NCBI RefSeq assembly: GCF_000814845.2
Contig: NZ_CP010431.2
Location: forward strand, 4,960,001 to 5,024,000
Length of the DNA: 64,000 nucleotides
Reading direction: 5' to 3'
DNA from: Pandoraea sputorum
GTDB lineage: Bacteria > Pseudomonadota > Gammaproteobacteria > Burkholderiales > Burkholderiaceae
The notes beneath the pieces are model-generated. The model saw only the letters and a list, made by a program, of their open reading frames with translations, ran no database searches and was not told the DNA's origin. Below, piece after piece: positions 1 through 8,239 of the stretch. The translations under genes were made by a program, and so were the position numbers. Each line of letters starts with the position of its first letter. Positions within the stretch are counted from its first letter, which is position 1.

Positions 1-463
1 GAAACGTTTTAGGCGTTCGTTGATTTATTCAGCATTCCTATTTATTTCATAGAATTTCCTGCACCAACGAAATACGTTGCGTGTAATTTTTTTGGGAAAA
101 AAGTGGGCGGCCCGACGACGTCGACGACAGCGAAGACGTGGGCGCGAAGGGGATGCTTTCCGGTCGAAGCGTCGCGGCTGCGCGAAGTCGCGACGGTCGT
201 GCGACGGGCCTGCTCTGGAGCATGCGCGTCGCAGATGGAAAGTCGACTACGGACGGATGTCTTGACGGACTCACCTCCTCCTTGCAAATTGGCGATCTCT
301 GGAATGAAGCGAACAACGTGCCAGACGATCGCGCTCGAAATCCATGTTACGCCCGTTCGCAAAAATCTGCTGCGCGGATATGTAACGCGATGTGACCCTA
401 CCTCTACCCGGCACATCTTCGCTCTGGCCCCGGCGTCACCGCGTCAGGAACGATTCGTGCAAT
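1..463. other. Intergenic stretch without a confident gene
   Basis: No open frame here resembles a known protein or shows consistent codon use. The best candidate is on the minus strand: a strong purine-rich Shine-Dalgarno-like tract (complement of 272-283) sits directly before a GTG that opens an 80-codon frame ending near 47. The spacing to that GTG is too short for normal initiation and its third-position GC content is only moderate. The stretch may be the 3' end of an upstream transcript or the leader of the zinc operon. Confidence 0.5.
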
Positions 464-504
464 AATGCAACTTTGTTGCATTTATTACACAGTTGCAAAC
501 TGTG
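464..504 (+). promoter_or_regulatory. Tandem palindromes, probable Fur/Zur-family operator of the zinc importer operon
   Basis: Two dyads lie five bases apart. The first (464-482) is AATGCAAC-TTT-GTTGCATT, a perfect 8-3-8 inverted repeat. The second (488-504) is CACAGTT-GCA-AACTGTG, a perfect 7-3-7 inverted repeat. Both contain the word GTTGCA, and their centres are 23 bases apart, about two helical turns, so two dimers could sit on the same face of the DNA. They lie 143 bases or more before the ABC ATPase start. Zinc importers are normally repressed by Zur, a Fur-family protein that binds short AT-rich dyads, so this is the natural operator candidate. The palindromes are seen directly; the regulator is inferred. 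Confidence 0.55.
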
Positions 505-527
505 TGCGGGCGTCGCCCCATCTGTCC

Positions 528-650
528 ATGATTCGCTTCTCCGTTTGGCTCTACCGTCTCGCTGGCTGGGAACGCACGGCGCTCACGCTGCTGGTGCTCG
601 TCCCGCTTTGGGCGCTCGTTTACTGGGCGTTGAAAGGGGTCGCCCCGTGA
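528..650 (+). CDS. Small single-span membrane protein leading the zinc importer operon (putative)
   Basis: A 40-codon frame with ATG at 528 encodes a basic, aromatic N-terminus (MIRFSVWLYRLAGWER), then a hydrophobic segment of about 17 residues rich in Leu and Val, then a short tail KGVAP. It looks like one transmembrane helix. Its TGA overlaps the GTG of the ABC ATPase gene in a GTGA arrangement, so the two could be translationally coupled. No good Shine-Dalgarno precedes the ATG, which is the main argument against it. An in-frame ATG at 465 lies inside the operator palindrome and is unlikely to be used. I know of no named family. Its place in the operon suggests a leader peptide or a small accessory subunit of the transporter. 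Confidence 0.4.
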   Translation: MIRFSVWLYRLAGWERTALTLLVLVPLWALVYWALKGVAP

Positions 651-1426
651 TCGGTTGCCAGAATCTCTCGGTCCGGTTCGGACCGAACGTCGCGCTGGAA
701 GACGTGAGCGCCACGTTCGCACCCGGCGTGCTGTCTGCGGTCGTCGGCCCCAACGGCGGCGGCAAAACCACCTTGTTGCGCGCGCTCGCCGGTCTGCAAA
801 AGCCTACGACGGGCAAGATCGTCAGCGACGCCCCGGTGGCCTATCTGTCGCAACGTCCCGAGACCGACCATCGTTTTCCGATGTGTGTTGAAGAATACGT
901 GCTGACCGGTACGTGGCGTCGCACGGGCGACGCCCGTCGCCTCGGCCGCGACGAGTTCGACCGCGCCCTCGATGCCCTCGCCCGCGTCGGCCTCGCCGAC
1001 AAGCGCACACAAGCGCTGGAATCCCTGTCCGGCGGGCAATGGCAGCGCGCTCGCTTCGCGCGCCTGATCGTCGAAGACGCACCGATCGTTTTGCTGGATG
1101 AACCGCTGACCGGCATCGATGTACCGTCGGCGGAACTGTTGCTGGCGTTGCTGGATCAATGGCGCAACGAGGGGCGCACCGTTGTGACCGTGCTCCACGA
1201 TTTGCCGCTGGTGCTCGAACGCTTCGCGCACGTGGCCGTGATGGCCGGACGTCTGGTCACGTCGGGCACACCGGCGTCTTGCCTTCAGGGCGGGTTTGCG
1301 TCGGCGGACGGCGCGACTGGGGGTGCCCATCCGGGGCTTTCCGCAGCAGGCGGCTATACCGCGTTTGCCGCGACGCCGACGTCGATCACCTCTGCGCCGG
1401 TCACGTTTCCCGGAGGCCGTCGATGA
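647..1426 (+). CDS. znuC: Zinc/manganese ABC transporter ATP-binding protein (ZnuC/AztA type)
   Basis: This 259-residue cytoplasmic ATPase powers metal import through the permease encoded next. Walker A is GPNGGGKTT (near residue 37), the ABC signature is LSGGQWQR, Walker B is IVLLDEP, and the switch histidine is in VLHDLPL. The last 40 or so residues are Gly/Ala/Thr-rich and probably disordered. I chose GTG 647 because the ABC fold begins immediately after it (IGCQNLSVRFG), an AAAGGGG ribosome-binding site lies 7-8 bases upstream, and longer in-frame starts would cross the operator palindromes. It overlaps the permease start by four bases (ATGA), indicating tight coupling. Zinc rather than manganese is preferred because of the ligand set in the binding protein. 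Confidence 0.85.
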   Translation: MIGCQNLSVRFGPNVALEDVSATFAPGVLSAVVGPNGGGKTTLLRALAGLQKPTTGKIVSDAPVAYLSQRPETDHRFPMCVEEYVLTGTWRRTGDARRLGRDEFDRALDALARVGLADKRTQALESLSGGQWQRARFARLIVEDAPIVLLDEPLTGIDVPSAELLLALLDQWRNEGRTVVTVLHDLPLVLERFAHVAVMAGRLVTSGTPASCLQGGFASADGATGGAHPGLSAAGGYTAFAATPTSITSAPVTFPGGRR

Positions 1427-2286
1427 GCGCGCTGCTCGATCTCGTCGTTGGCCCGTTCGCGGAATTCGACTTCATGCGCCACGCGCTGGTCGGCAGTCTG
1501 GCCTTATCGCTGGGTTGCACGCCCGTGGGTGTATTTTTGCTGCTGCGCCGCATGAGCCTGATGGGCGACTCGCTGTCGCACGCGGTGCTGCCGGGTGCGG
1601 CGGTTGGCTATCTGATCGGTGGGCTGTCGCTGCCATGGATGGCGGGCGGTGGCATGATCGCGGGGCTGCTCGTGGCGTTGCTCGCCGGTCTGTCGAGCCG
1701 CCGTACGCGGCTGGATGAGGGTGCATCGTTCGCGGGCTTCTATTTGCTGGCGCTCGCGGGCGGTGTGGTCATCGTGTCGAAGTGGGGCAATAGCGTCGAC
1801 CTGATGAACCTGCTGTTCGGGTCGGTACTGGCGGTGGACGACCCCTCGCTGATACTCGTGGCGGCCATCACGACCGTCACGCTGCTATGGTTTGGCTGGC
1901 ACTATCGCGGTCTGGTGCTCGACAGTGCCGATCCGACCTTTCTCGGCCAGGGCCAGGGCAAGAGCGTGATGCGCTACCACCTGGGCTTTACCGTGCTGAC
2001 GGTCATGAACCTCGTCTCCGGTTTCCAGGCGATGGGCACGCTCATGGCCGTGGGACTGATGATGCTGCCGGCGGCCACTGCCCGGCTCGTCTCCCGCACA
2101 CTGCCCGGCATGCTGCTCACCGCGTGGCTGGTGGCCAGCGCGTCGAGCGTGATCGGGTTGCTGCTTTCGTACTATCTGGCTTGCCCCTCCGGGCCGGCCA
2201 TCGTTTTGACGGCAGGCGTCGCCTATCTGGGCGCGCTGCTAGTTTCGCCTGGCGGTGCCGGCACGGCCAAGGCGTCTGCGCTTTAA
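1423..2286 (+). CDS. znuB: Zinc/manganese ABC transporter permease (ZnuB/AztB type)
   Basis: This 287-residue polytopic inner-membrane protein of the ABC-3 permease family forms the translocation path for the metal. Hydrophobic segments recur throughout (roughly eight or nine helices). The segment GCTPVGVFLLLRRMSLMGDS and the following HAVLPGAAVGY are characteristic of the N-terminal half of the family; SGFQAMGTLMAVGLMMLP is typical of the C-terminal half. The length matches the family. The start overlaps the ATPase stop (ATGA). The binding-protein gene begins 11 bases after its stop, so all three genes form one operon. Confidence 0.88.
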   Translation: MSALLDLVVGPFAEFDFMRHALVGSLALSLGCTPVGVFLLLRRMSLMGDSLSHAVLPGAAVGYLIGGLSLPWMAGGGMIAGLLVALLAGLSSRRTRLDEGASFAGFYLLALAGGVVIVSKWGNSVDLMNLLFGSVLAVDDPSLILVAAITTVTLLWFGWHYRGLVLDSADPTFLGQGQGKSVMRYHLGFTVLTVMNLVSGFQAMGTLMAVGLMMLPAATARLVSRTLPGMLLTAWLVASASSVIGLLLSYYLACPSGPAIVLTAGVAYLGALLVSPGGAGTAKASAL

Positions 2287-2297
2287 GAGAGGAAAAC

Positions 2298-3251
2298 ATG
2301 TTTGGATTGGGTCTTGGGGGCAGCAACGCGTCACGCAGCAAATCATCGCTCGGCGCGGGTCCCTTTGCAGTTTTCGCTGTAGTTTTTGCGCTTTTCCTCG
2401 CCTTCGCCAGCCCGGCGCGTGCGCAGGACACACGCCTGCCCGTCAGTGCCAGCTTCAGCATCCTGTCCGACATCGTGAAAGCCGTCGGCGGCGACCGCGT
2501 GGACGTCACCACGCTCGTCGGCCCCGATCAGGACACGCACACCTATGAGCCGACCCCGGCGGACGTCGCCAAACTCTCGGGCACCAAGCTGTTCTTCGTG
2601 AACGGTCTGGGCTTCGAAGGCTGGCTGCCCCGCCTGATGAAGTCGAGCCACTACCCCGGCGAGCTGGTCACGGTCACGAAGGGTCTCAAAGCCCGAACGA
2701 TGGTCGACGACGGCAAGACGGTGACCGATCCGCATATGTTTCAGGATCCCGAGCGCGTGAAGACGATGGCGGACAACATCGCCGCCGCCCTCTCGAAGGC
2801 CGACCCGGCAGGCGCGAATTACTATGCGGATCGCGCCAGGAACTATCGCGGCGCGCTCGACGACCTGATCGTCTGGGCCAACAAGCAACTGGCCCCGATT
2901 CCGCCGTCGCGCCGCGTGGTGCTGACCTCGCATGACGCCTTCGGCTATCTCGGCCAGCGTTTCGGCATCAAGTTCCTCGCCCCGGAAGGCGTGTCGACGG
3001 AAAGCGAAGCCAGCGCCAAGGACGTCGCCAACCTGATCCGCGTGATCCGCCGCACGGGCATCAAGGCCGTCTTCATGGAAAACATCTCCAATCCGCGTCT
3101 GGTGCAACGCATTGCGCACGACGCGAAGGTGACCGTGGACGGCAAGCTGTACTCCGACGCCCTGTCGAAGAACCCGGAAGCGACGACCTACCTTCAGTTG
3201 TTCCAGTACAACATCCGGGCGCTCGCCGCGGCGATGAAGGACAACCGGTAA
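2298..3251 (+). CDS. znuA: Periplasmic zinc-binding protein of the ABC importer (cluster A-I)
   Basis: This 317-residue periplasmic solute-binding protein delivers the metal to the permease. It has a long signal sequence (about residues 1-42, cleavage after ARA). Candidate ligands are His in DTHTYEP (near 81), His in TDPHMFQ (near 145), His in TSHDAFGY (near 211) and Asp in KLYSDALS (near 286). Three histidines plus an aspartate match the zinc proteins of the AztC kind; manganese proteins such as PsaA have Glu at the third position. The His-rich loop of classical ZnuA is absent. The start follows an AGAGGAAA ribosome-binding site. It is last in the operon, and a weak hairpin follows about 90 bases later. 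Confidence 0.85.
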   Translation: MFGLGLGGSNASRSKSSLGAGPFAVFAVVFALFLAFASPARAQDTRLPVSASFSILSDIVKAVGGDRVDVTTLVGPDQDTHTYEPTPADVAKLSGTKLFFVNGLGFEGWLPRLMKSSHYPGELVTVTKGLKARTMVDDGKTVTDPHMFQDPERVKTMADNIAAALSKADPAGANYYADRARNYRGALDDLIVWANKQLAPIPPSRRVVLTSHDAFGYLGQRFGIKFLAPEGVSTESEASAKDVANLIRVIRRTGIKAVFMENISNPRLVQRIAHDAKVTVDGKLYSDALSKNPEATTYLQLFQYNIRALAAAMKDNR

Positions 3252-3279
3252 TCCCTCCGGCGCTGCCACGCTCCCCCTC

Positions 3280-3305
3280 GGTGCACGCGGTATAATGCGT
3301 GCACC
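3280..3305 (+). promoter_or_regulatory. TATAAT box enclosed by a 9-bp inverted repeat upstream of miaB
   Basis: The sequence GGTGCACGC (3280-3288) and its exact complement GCGTGCACC (3297-3305) flank an 8-base loop that contains TATAAT (3291-3296). The hexamer is a perfect -10 consensus, but I see no convincing -35 at 16-18 bases. The symmetry could be an operator covering the -10, or a transcribed hairpin at the end of the zinc operon. If it is a promoter it would give a miaB leader of about 185 bases. Confidence 0.35.
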
Positions 3306-3337
3306 ACACACCGGCCCCGCTACGGAGGTCCGGACAG

Positions 3338-3356
3338 GCCGGCCATGCCGGCTTTT
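3338..3356 (+). terminator. Weak hairpin with a short T tract after the zinc operon
   Basis: GCCGGC-CAT-GCCGGC forms a 6-bp stem with a 3-base loop, followed by TTTT and then GCG. It could terminate znuA transcripts, but both stem and T tract are short. If the TATAAT at 3291 is a miaB promoter, this hairpin would lie in the miaB leader. Confidence 0.3.
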
Positions 3357-3488
3357 GCGTTTGGGTCGTCACTTTTGGTCGTCACATTTCTCGCACGACC
3401 GAAGACTGACCTTCTGAACCCCTGAAACATCCGGCAACGGACAAATACGGACGCCCCCAGGTTAATCACTGCGAACGGCGCACACTCA

Positions 3489-4832
3489 ATGGCAAAGAAG
3501 ATTTACATCAAGACGTTCGGCTGTCAGATGAACGAGTACGACTCCGACAAGATGGCGGACGTACTTGGCGCAGCCGAAGGTCTCGAGAAGACCGACACTC
3601 CCGAAGACGCCGACGTCATCCTCTTCAACACCTGCTCCGTGCGCGAAAAGGCACAGGAAAAGGTGTTCTCGGATCTGGGCCGCATGCGCGCCCTCAAGGA
3701 AATCAAGCCGGATCTGGTGATCGGTGTCGGCGGTTGCGTCGCCAGCCAGGAAGGCGCGGCCATCGTGCAACGCGCCCCGTACGTGGACGTCGTGTTCGGC
3801 CCGCAAACGCTGCACCGCCTGCCGCAGATGCTCGAAGCACGCCGCTCGACCGGTCGTTCGCAAGTCGACATCTCCTTCCCCGAAATCGAGAAGTTCGATC
3901 ACCTGCCGCCCGCCAAGGTCGAGGGTGCTACGGCGTTCGTTTCGATCATGGAAGGCTGCTCGAAGTATTGCAGCTACTGCGTGGTGCCTTACACGCGCGG
4001 CGACGAAGTCTCGCGCCCGTTCGAAGACGTGCTCACCGAAATCGCCGGACTGGCCGAACAAGGCGTGCGTGAAATCACGCTGCTGGGCCAGAACGTGAAC
4101 GCGTATCGCGGTCTGATGGCCGACGGCGAGATCGCCGACTTTGCGCTGCTCATCGAGTATGTGGCGGAAGTGCCGGGCATCGAGCGCATTCGTTACACGA
4201 CGAGCCACCCGAAGGAATTCACGCAGCGTCTGATCGACACCTACGCCAAGGTGCCCAAGCTCGTGAGCCACCTGCACCTGCCGGTGCAGCACGGCGCCGA
4301 CCGCTTGCTGTCTGCCATGAAGCGCGGCTACACGGTGCTGGAGTACAAGTCGATCATCCGTCGTCTGCGTCAGGTGCGCCCGGACATGTCGATGTCGTCG
4401 GACTTCATCGTCGGCTTCCCCGGCGAAACGGAAGAGGATTTCGACAAGCTCATGGCGATGATTCACGAGATCGGCTACGACACCAGCTTCTCGTTCATCT
4501 ACAGCCCGCGCCCCGGCACGCCCGCCGCGAACTTGCAGGACGACACGCCGCGCGAAGTGAAGCTGCGCCGTCTGCAACACTTGCAGGCCGTGATCGAAGA
4601 GAACGCTGCACGCATCAGCCAGAGCATGGTCGGCTCGCGTCAGCGTATTCTTGTCGAAGGCGTGTCGCGCAAGGACCCGAACGAGCTGCAAGGCCGCACC
4701 GAGAACAACCGCGTGGTCAACTTCCCGGCCCCCGAGGCACAGCGTGCCGCGCTGATCGGGCAGATGACCGACGTTGTGATCACCTTCGCCTACCCGCACT
4801 CGCTGCGCGGCGAACTGGTCACGACGCACTGA
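3489..4832 (+). CDS. miaB: tRNA-2-methylthio-N6-dimethylallyladenosine synthase
   Basis: A 447-residue radical-SAM methylthiotransferase that adds the methylthio group to i6A at position 37 of tRNAs reading UNN codons. The N-terminal UPF0004 domain carries the three auxiliary-cluster cysteines at 12 (TFGCQMN), 49 (FNTCSVR) and 83 (GGCVAS). The SAM domain has C157-x3-C161-x2-C164 ([10 protein letters not shown]). The C-terminus is a TRAM domain ([13 protein letters not shown] onward). Length is normal. It is followed after about 50 bases by phoH, the usual order in this group, so miaB-phoH-ybeY are probably co-transcribed. Confidence 0.97.
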   Translation: MAKKIYIKTFGCQMNEYDSDKMADVLGAAEGLEKTDTPEDADVILFNTCSVREKAQEKVFSDLGRMRALKEIKPDLVIGVGGCVASQEGAAIVQRAPYVDVVFGPQTLHRLPQMLEARRSTGRSQVDISFPEIEKFDHLPPAKVEGATAFVSIMEGCSKYCSYCVVPYTRGDEVSRPFEDVLTEIAGLAEQGVREITLLGQNVNAYRGLMADGEIADFALLIEYVAEVPGIERIRYTTSHPKEFTQRLIDTYAKVPKLVSHLHLPVQHGADRLLSAMKRGYTVLEYKSIIRRLRQVRPDMSMSSDFIVGFPGETEEDFDKLMAMIHEIGYDTSFSFIYSPRPGTPAANLQDDTPREVKLRRLQHLQAVIEENAARISQSMVGSRQRILVEGVSRKDPNELQGRTENNRVVNFPAPEAQRAALIGQMTDVVITFAYPHSLRGELVTTH

Positions 4833-4882
4833 ACGACGCAGCGAACATCGAACGACCTGAACAGGCAACCGACCGGATTATC

Positions 4883-5950
4883 TTGAAAGCACCCGTCCAA
4901 GAATTCACCGCCCCGCGCGACGACAATCGCCGTCTGGCCAATCTCTGCGGCCCGCTCGACGAGAACCTGCGTCAGATCGAGCAGGCGCTCGACGTCTCGA
5001 TCACCCGCCGCGGCCATCGCTTCTCGGTTCGCGGCAAGAGCGCCGCCGTCGCCACGCAAGCCCTCGAGAGTTTCTACAATCGCGCCACCGAAGCACTGTC
5101 CGTCGACGATATTCAGTTGGGTCTCGTGGAGACGCGCCAGGGCCTCGCACCCACCGTGCGTCATGGCGACGACAATCCGTTTGCCGCTGGGGAGACAGAA
5201 GACGGCTCGCCCGTGCTGCACACGCGCCGCAGCGACCTCCACGGCCGCACGCCCGCGCAGCGCGATTATCTGAAGCAGATCCTGTCGCACGACGTGACGT
5301 TCGGTATTGGCCCGGCCGGTACCGGCAAGACGTATCTCGCGGTGGCCTGCGCCGTTGATGCCCTTGAGCGCGACGCGGTCAAACGCATCGTGCTCACGCG
5401 CCCGGCGGTGGAAGCGGGCGAGCGTCTGGGTTTCCTGCCAGGCGATCTCGCACAGAAAGTCGATCCGTATCTGCGCCCGCTGTACGACGCGCTCTACGAT
5501 CTGCTTGGCTTCGACAAGACGCAGAAGTACTTTGAGAAGCAGATGATCGAAATCGCGCCGCTCGCCTACATGCGCGGCCGCACGCTCAACCATGCATTCA
5601 TCATTCTGGACGAGGCGCAGAACACCACGCCCGAGCAGATGAAGATGTTCCTCACGCGTATCGGCTTCGGCAGCAAGGCTGTCGTGACCGGCGACACCAC
5701 GCAGGTCGACTTGCCACGCGGCCAGAAGAGCGGCCTGATGGAAGCGCAGGTGATTCTGAAAAACGTGCGCGGTATCGCCATGACCCGCTTTACCAGCGTC
5801 GACGTCGTGCGTCACCCGCTGGTCGCGCGCATCGTCGAAGCGTACGACGAGCATGCGCAGCATCTGGAAGCCGGGCTGGACCTGCCTGCGTCGGAACAAG
5901 GGCGCGAGCGCGGCGCCCGTGGGCCACGTGCTGCCGGAGGCAAGGCATGA
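4883..5950 (+). CDS. phoH: PhoH-like P-loop ATPase
   Basis: A 355-residue cytoplasmic ATPase of the PhoH/YbeZ family. Walker A is GPAGTGKT at 143-150 and the Walker B region is [10 protein letters not shown] about 95 residues later. The N-terminal part (residues 15-80) is the small conserved module found before the ATPase core in YbeZ proteins. In many proteobacteria it is linked to YbeY and connected to RNA and ribosome maturation. The start shown is TTG, giving the expected N-terminus before [16 protein letters not shown]; there is no ATG nearby. It overlaps ybeY by four bases. The last 30 or so residues are basic and Gly/Arg-rich. Confidence 0.93.
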   Translation: MKAPVQEFTAPRDDNRRLANLCGPLDENLRQIEQALDVSITRRGHRFSVRGKSAAVATQALESFYNRATEALSVDDIQLGLVETRQGLAPTVRHGDDNPFAAGETEDGSPVLHTRRSDLHGRTPAQRDYLKQILSHDVTFGIGPAGTGKTYLAVACAVDALERDAVKRIVLTRPAVEAGERLGFLPGDLAQKVDPYLRPLYDALYDLLGFDKTQKYFEKQMIEIAPLAYMRGRTLNHAFIILDEAQNTTPEQMKMFLTRIGFGSKAVVTGDTTQVDLPRGQKSGLMEAQVILKNVRGIAMTRFTSVDVVRHPLVARIVEAYDEHAQHLEAGLDLPASEQGRERGARGPRAAGGKA

Positions 5951-6459
5951 GCGAGCGGGCCGTGCGCCACGCGCTCACGCTGACGAGCCAGTTCGTCGCG
6001 GGTCCGGCGTTCGCGTCGCACAAAGCGCTGCTCACGCGCACTGCGGTACGTCGCTGGGTGCAGGCCGCGCTGCTGGCCGACGCCGAGTTGACGCTGCGCT
6101 TCGTCGACGCCGACGAAGGCCAGACGCTCAATCGCGGCTATCGCGGCAAGGACTACGCCACGAACGTGCTGACGTTCGCCTACGCACAGGACGAAAGCGA
6201 TCCGGTGACCGGCGACATCGTGCTGTGCTGCCCGGTGGTCGAGCGCGAAGCGAACGAGCAGGGTATTGCACTCGAAGCGCATTACGCGCACCTGATCGTG
6301 CACGGCGTGCTCCACGCGCAGGGCTACGATCACGAAGAAGACGACGAAGCGCAGGAGATGGAAGACCTGGAGACGGAGATTCTCGCCGGATTGGGCTATG
6401 CCGATCCCTACGCATCCGAGAAGTCGCCTTCCAAAAAATCCACCTCCCGCCGCACCTGA
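5947..6459 (+). CDS. ybeY: Endoribonuclease YbeY
   Basis: A 170-residue zinc-dependent single-strand RNase involved in 16S rRNA 3' maturation and ribosome quality control. The metal site H-x3-H-x5-H is seen as H119, H123 and H129 in [11 protein letters not shown]. The region [16 protein letters not shown] is the family signature before the active site. The C-terminus is Lys/Ser-rich. The ATG overlaps the phoH stop (ATGA), which supports coupled translation with the ATPase that is its usual partner. Confidence 0.95.
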   Translation: MSERAVRHALTLTSQFVAGPAFASHKALLTRTAVRRWVQAALLADAELTLRFVDADEGQTLNRGYRGKDYATNVLTFAYAQDESDPVTGDIVLCCPVVEREANEQGIALEAHYAHLIVHGVLHAQGYDHEEDDEAQEMEDLETEILAGLGYADPYASEKSPSKKSTSRRT

Positions 6460-6479
6460 CCGAGACCCGACCGAACCGT

Positions 6480-7175
6480 ATGGAACGCATTCCGGACCGA
6501 CCGACCGCCCCTGAAGCACCTGAAGCTCCCCAGGCCAGCACGTCGAGCGGACCGGGATGCGACCGCTACCCGCCGGACCTCGGCGTCTCCCGGCACCTCA
6601 GCCCGGAAGAGATGAGCGCATCGCTCGACGCCGCGCTCGTCGGCTGGGACGGCCGCGAAGACCTGTGGATCTTCGCCTACGGCTCACTCATCTGGAACCC
6701 CGGCATGCCCGTCGAAGAATGCCTGCGCGCCCGCGTGCACGGCTATCACCGGGGCCTGTACCTCTGGTCGCGCGTCAATCGCGGCACGCCGGAGCAGCCG
6801 GGACTCGTGCTGGCCCTCGATCGCGGCGGCTCGTGCGCCGGCGTGGCCATGCGCCTCGCCGCGAAGCACGTCCGCACGGAATTCGAAACGCTCTGGTATC
6901 GGGAAATGGCGATGGGCTCCTATCGTCCGATGTGGCTGAATTGCCAACTGGCCGACGGGCGCACCAAGCCGGGCCTCGCCTTTGTCATGCGACGCGAAGC
7001 GGCGAGCTACGCGGGCCGTCTGCCCGACGCCATCGTCCGGCAGGTGTTCGATCAGGCGCAGGGACGCTATGGCACCACGCACGACTACGTCGCCCGCACG
7101 GTCAAGGCGCTGCGCGAAGCGGGCATGCCCGACCCGGCGCTCGAAGCGGTGCTGCGCCGCTGCGGGGCGAAGTAA
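6480..7175 (+). CDS. ChaC-like gamma-glutamylcyclotransferase
   Basis: A 231-residue protein of the ChaC family, which cleaves glutathione to 5-oxoproline and Cys-Gly in the cytoplasm. The substrate-binding signature FAYGSLIWNPG (near residue 65) and the catalytic-glutamate region WYREMAMGSYRPMW are present. Residues 1-40 are a Pro/Ala-rich extension, so translation might begin later, for example at the ATG before SASLDAAL. It sits 20 bases after ybeY and on the same strand, inserted into the otherwise standard ybeY-corC-lnt order. A link between glutathione turnover and these genes is only inferred from position. Confidence 0.85.
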   Translation: MERIPDRPTAPEAPEAPQASTSSGPGCDRYPPDLGVSRHLSPEEMSASLDAALVGWDGREDLWIFAYGSLIWNPGMPVEECLRARVHGYHRGLYLWSRVNRGTPEQPGLVLALDRGGSCAGVAMRLAAKHVRTEFETLWYREMAMGSYRPMWLNCQLADGRTKPGLAFVMRREAASYAGRLPDAIVRQVFDQAQGRYGTTHDYVARTVKALREAGMPDPALEAVLRRCGAK

Positions 7176-7348
7176 GCGCACCACAATGCAGCATCCGGCG
7201 CGCTGAAATGTCCTGAAATATGCACGGCAATGTGCATGTCGCCTCATGTGTCGCAATGCAGCCGACCTGACGCGGTAATGCCGCACATCTGGTGTATCCT
7301 TGAGCTTCCTGTAACAGCTCGGCGTCCGCCCAACTTGGACGCGCCGTC

Positions 7349-8224
7349 ATGAACGACCCTTATCCCAGTCGACCCGGTCCAAAAAAAACCGACAAACCTC
7401 GCTCTCTGCTCGAACGCCTCACCGATCTGATTTCCCCGGAGCCGGAGTCGCGCGCGGAGTTGCTCGAAATTCTGCAAGACGCTCACGCCCGCAACCTGAT
7501 GGACGCCGATTCTCTGGCGATGATCGAGGGCGTATTCCAGGTGGCCGATCTATGTGCCCGCGACATCATGGTGCCGCGCGCGCAGATGGACGCCGTCAAC
7601 ATCGAACAGACCCCTGAAGAATTCATGCCGTTCGTGCTGGAACAGGCGCACTCGCGCTATCCGGTCTACGAGGGCAATCGCGACAACATCATCGGCATTC
7701 TGCTCGCGAAGGATCTGCTGCGTTACTACGCCAATCACGACTTCGACGTGCGCGACATGCTGCGCCCGGCCGTGTTCATTCCGGAGTCGAAGCGTCTGAA
7801 CGTGCTGCTGCACGACTTCCGCGTCAATCGCAATCACATCGCCATCGTCGTGGACGAATACGGCGGTGTGGCGGGCCTCATCACGATTGAAGACGTGCTC
7901 GAGCAGATCGTCGGCGACATCGAAGACGAATACGACTTCGACGAGGAAGAAGACAACATCATCGCCGCGCCCGACGGCTCGTATCGCATTCGTGCGCTCA
8001 CGGAAATCGAGCAATTCAACGAAGCGTTCGGCACGCAGTTTCACGATGACGAAAACGATACGATCGGCGGTATGATCACGCACCAGTTCGGCCGTGTGCC
8101 GCGCCGTGGCGAACGTCTGCGCATCGGTAATCTCGTGTTCGAAGTGCTACGCGCCGACGGCCGTCAGGTCCACATGCTGCTGTTGCGGCGCGTGGAGCCG
8201 GCACCCGCCGTTCAGCCCGAGTAA
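7349..8224 (+). CDS. corC: CBS-domain protein of the HlyC/CorC family (YbeX)
   Basis: A 291-residue cytoplasmic protein with two CBS domains (about residues 65-190, beginning DIMVPRAQMDAV) and a C-terminal CorC/HlyC transporter-associated domain (about 205-285). There is no DUF21 membrane domain, so it matches YbeX/CorC and not the membrane-anchored homologues. YbeX is linked to magnesium and cobalt homeostasis and to ribosome maturation. An acidic stretch (DIEDEYDFDEEEDN) follows the CBS pair. The 173-base gap before it has a short inverted repeat (7220-7237) but no clear promoter. lnt follows 15 bases later. Confidence 0.9.
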   Translation: MNDPYPSRPGPKKTDKPRSLLERLTDLISPEPESRAELLEILQDAHARNLMDADSLAMIEGVFQVADLCARDIMVPRAQMDAVNIEQTPEEFMPFVLEQAHSRYPVYEGNRDNIIGILLAKDLLRYYANHDFDVRDMLRPAVFIPESKRLNVLLHDFRVNRNHIAIVVDEYGGVAGLITIEDVLEQIVGDIEDEYDFDEEEDNIIAAPDGSYRIRALTEIEQFNEAFGTQFHDDENDTIGGMITHQFGRVPRRGERLRIGNLVFEVLRADGRQVHMLLLRRVEPAPAVQPE

Positions 8225-8239
8225 CTCACTCATCGATCC

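Noticed and set aside
47..283. Minus-strand frame behind a strong AAGGAGGAG tract
   Set aside because: The GTG follows the tract too closely, codon use is only moderately GC-biased, and the product resembles nothing. Kept only as a remark in the intergenic entry.
465..527. ATG at 465 as an earlier start for the small ORF before znuC
   Set aside because: It lies inside the first operator palindrome and has no ribosome-binding site; the added residues are not protein-like.
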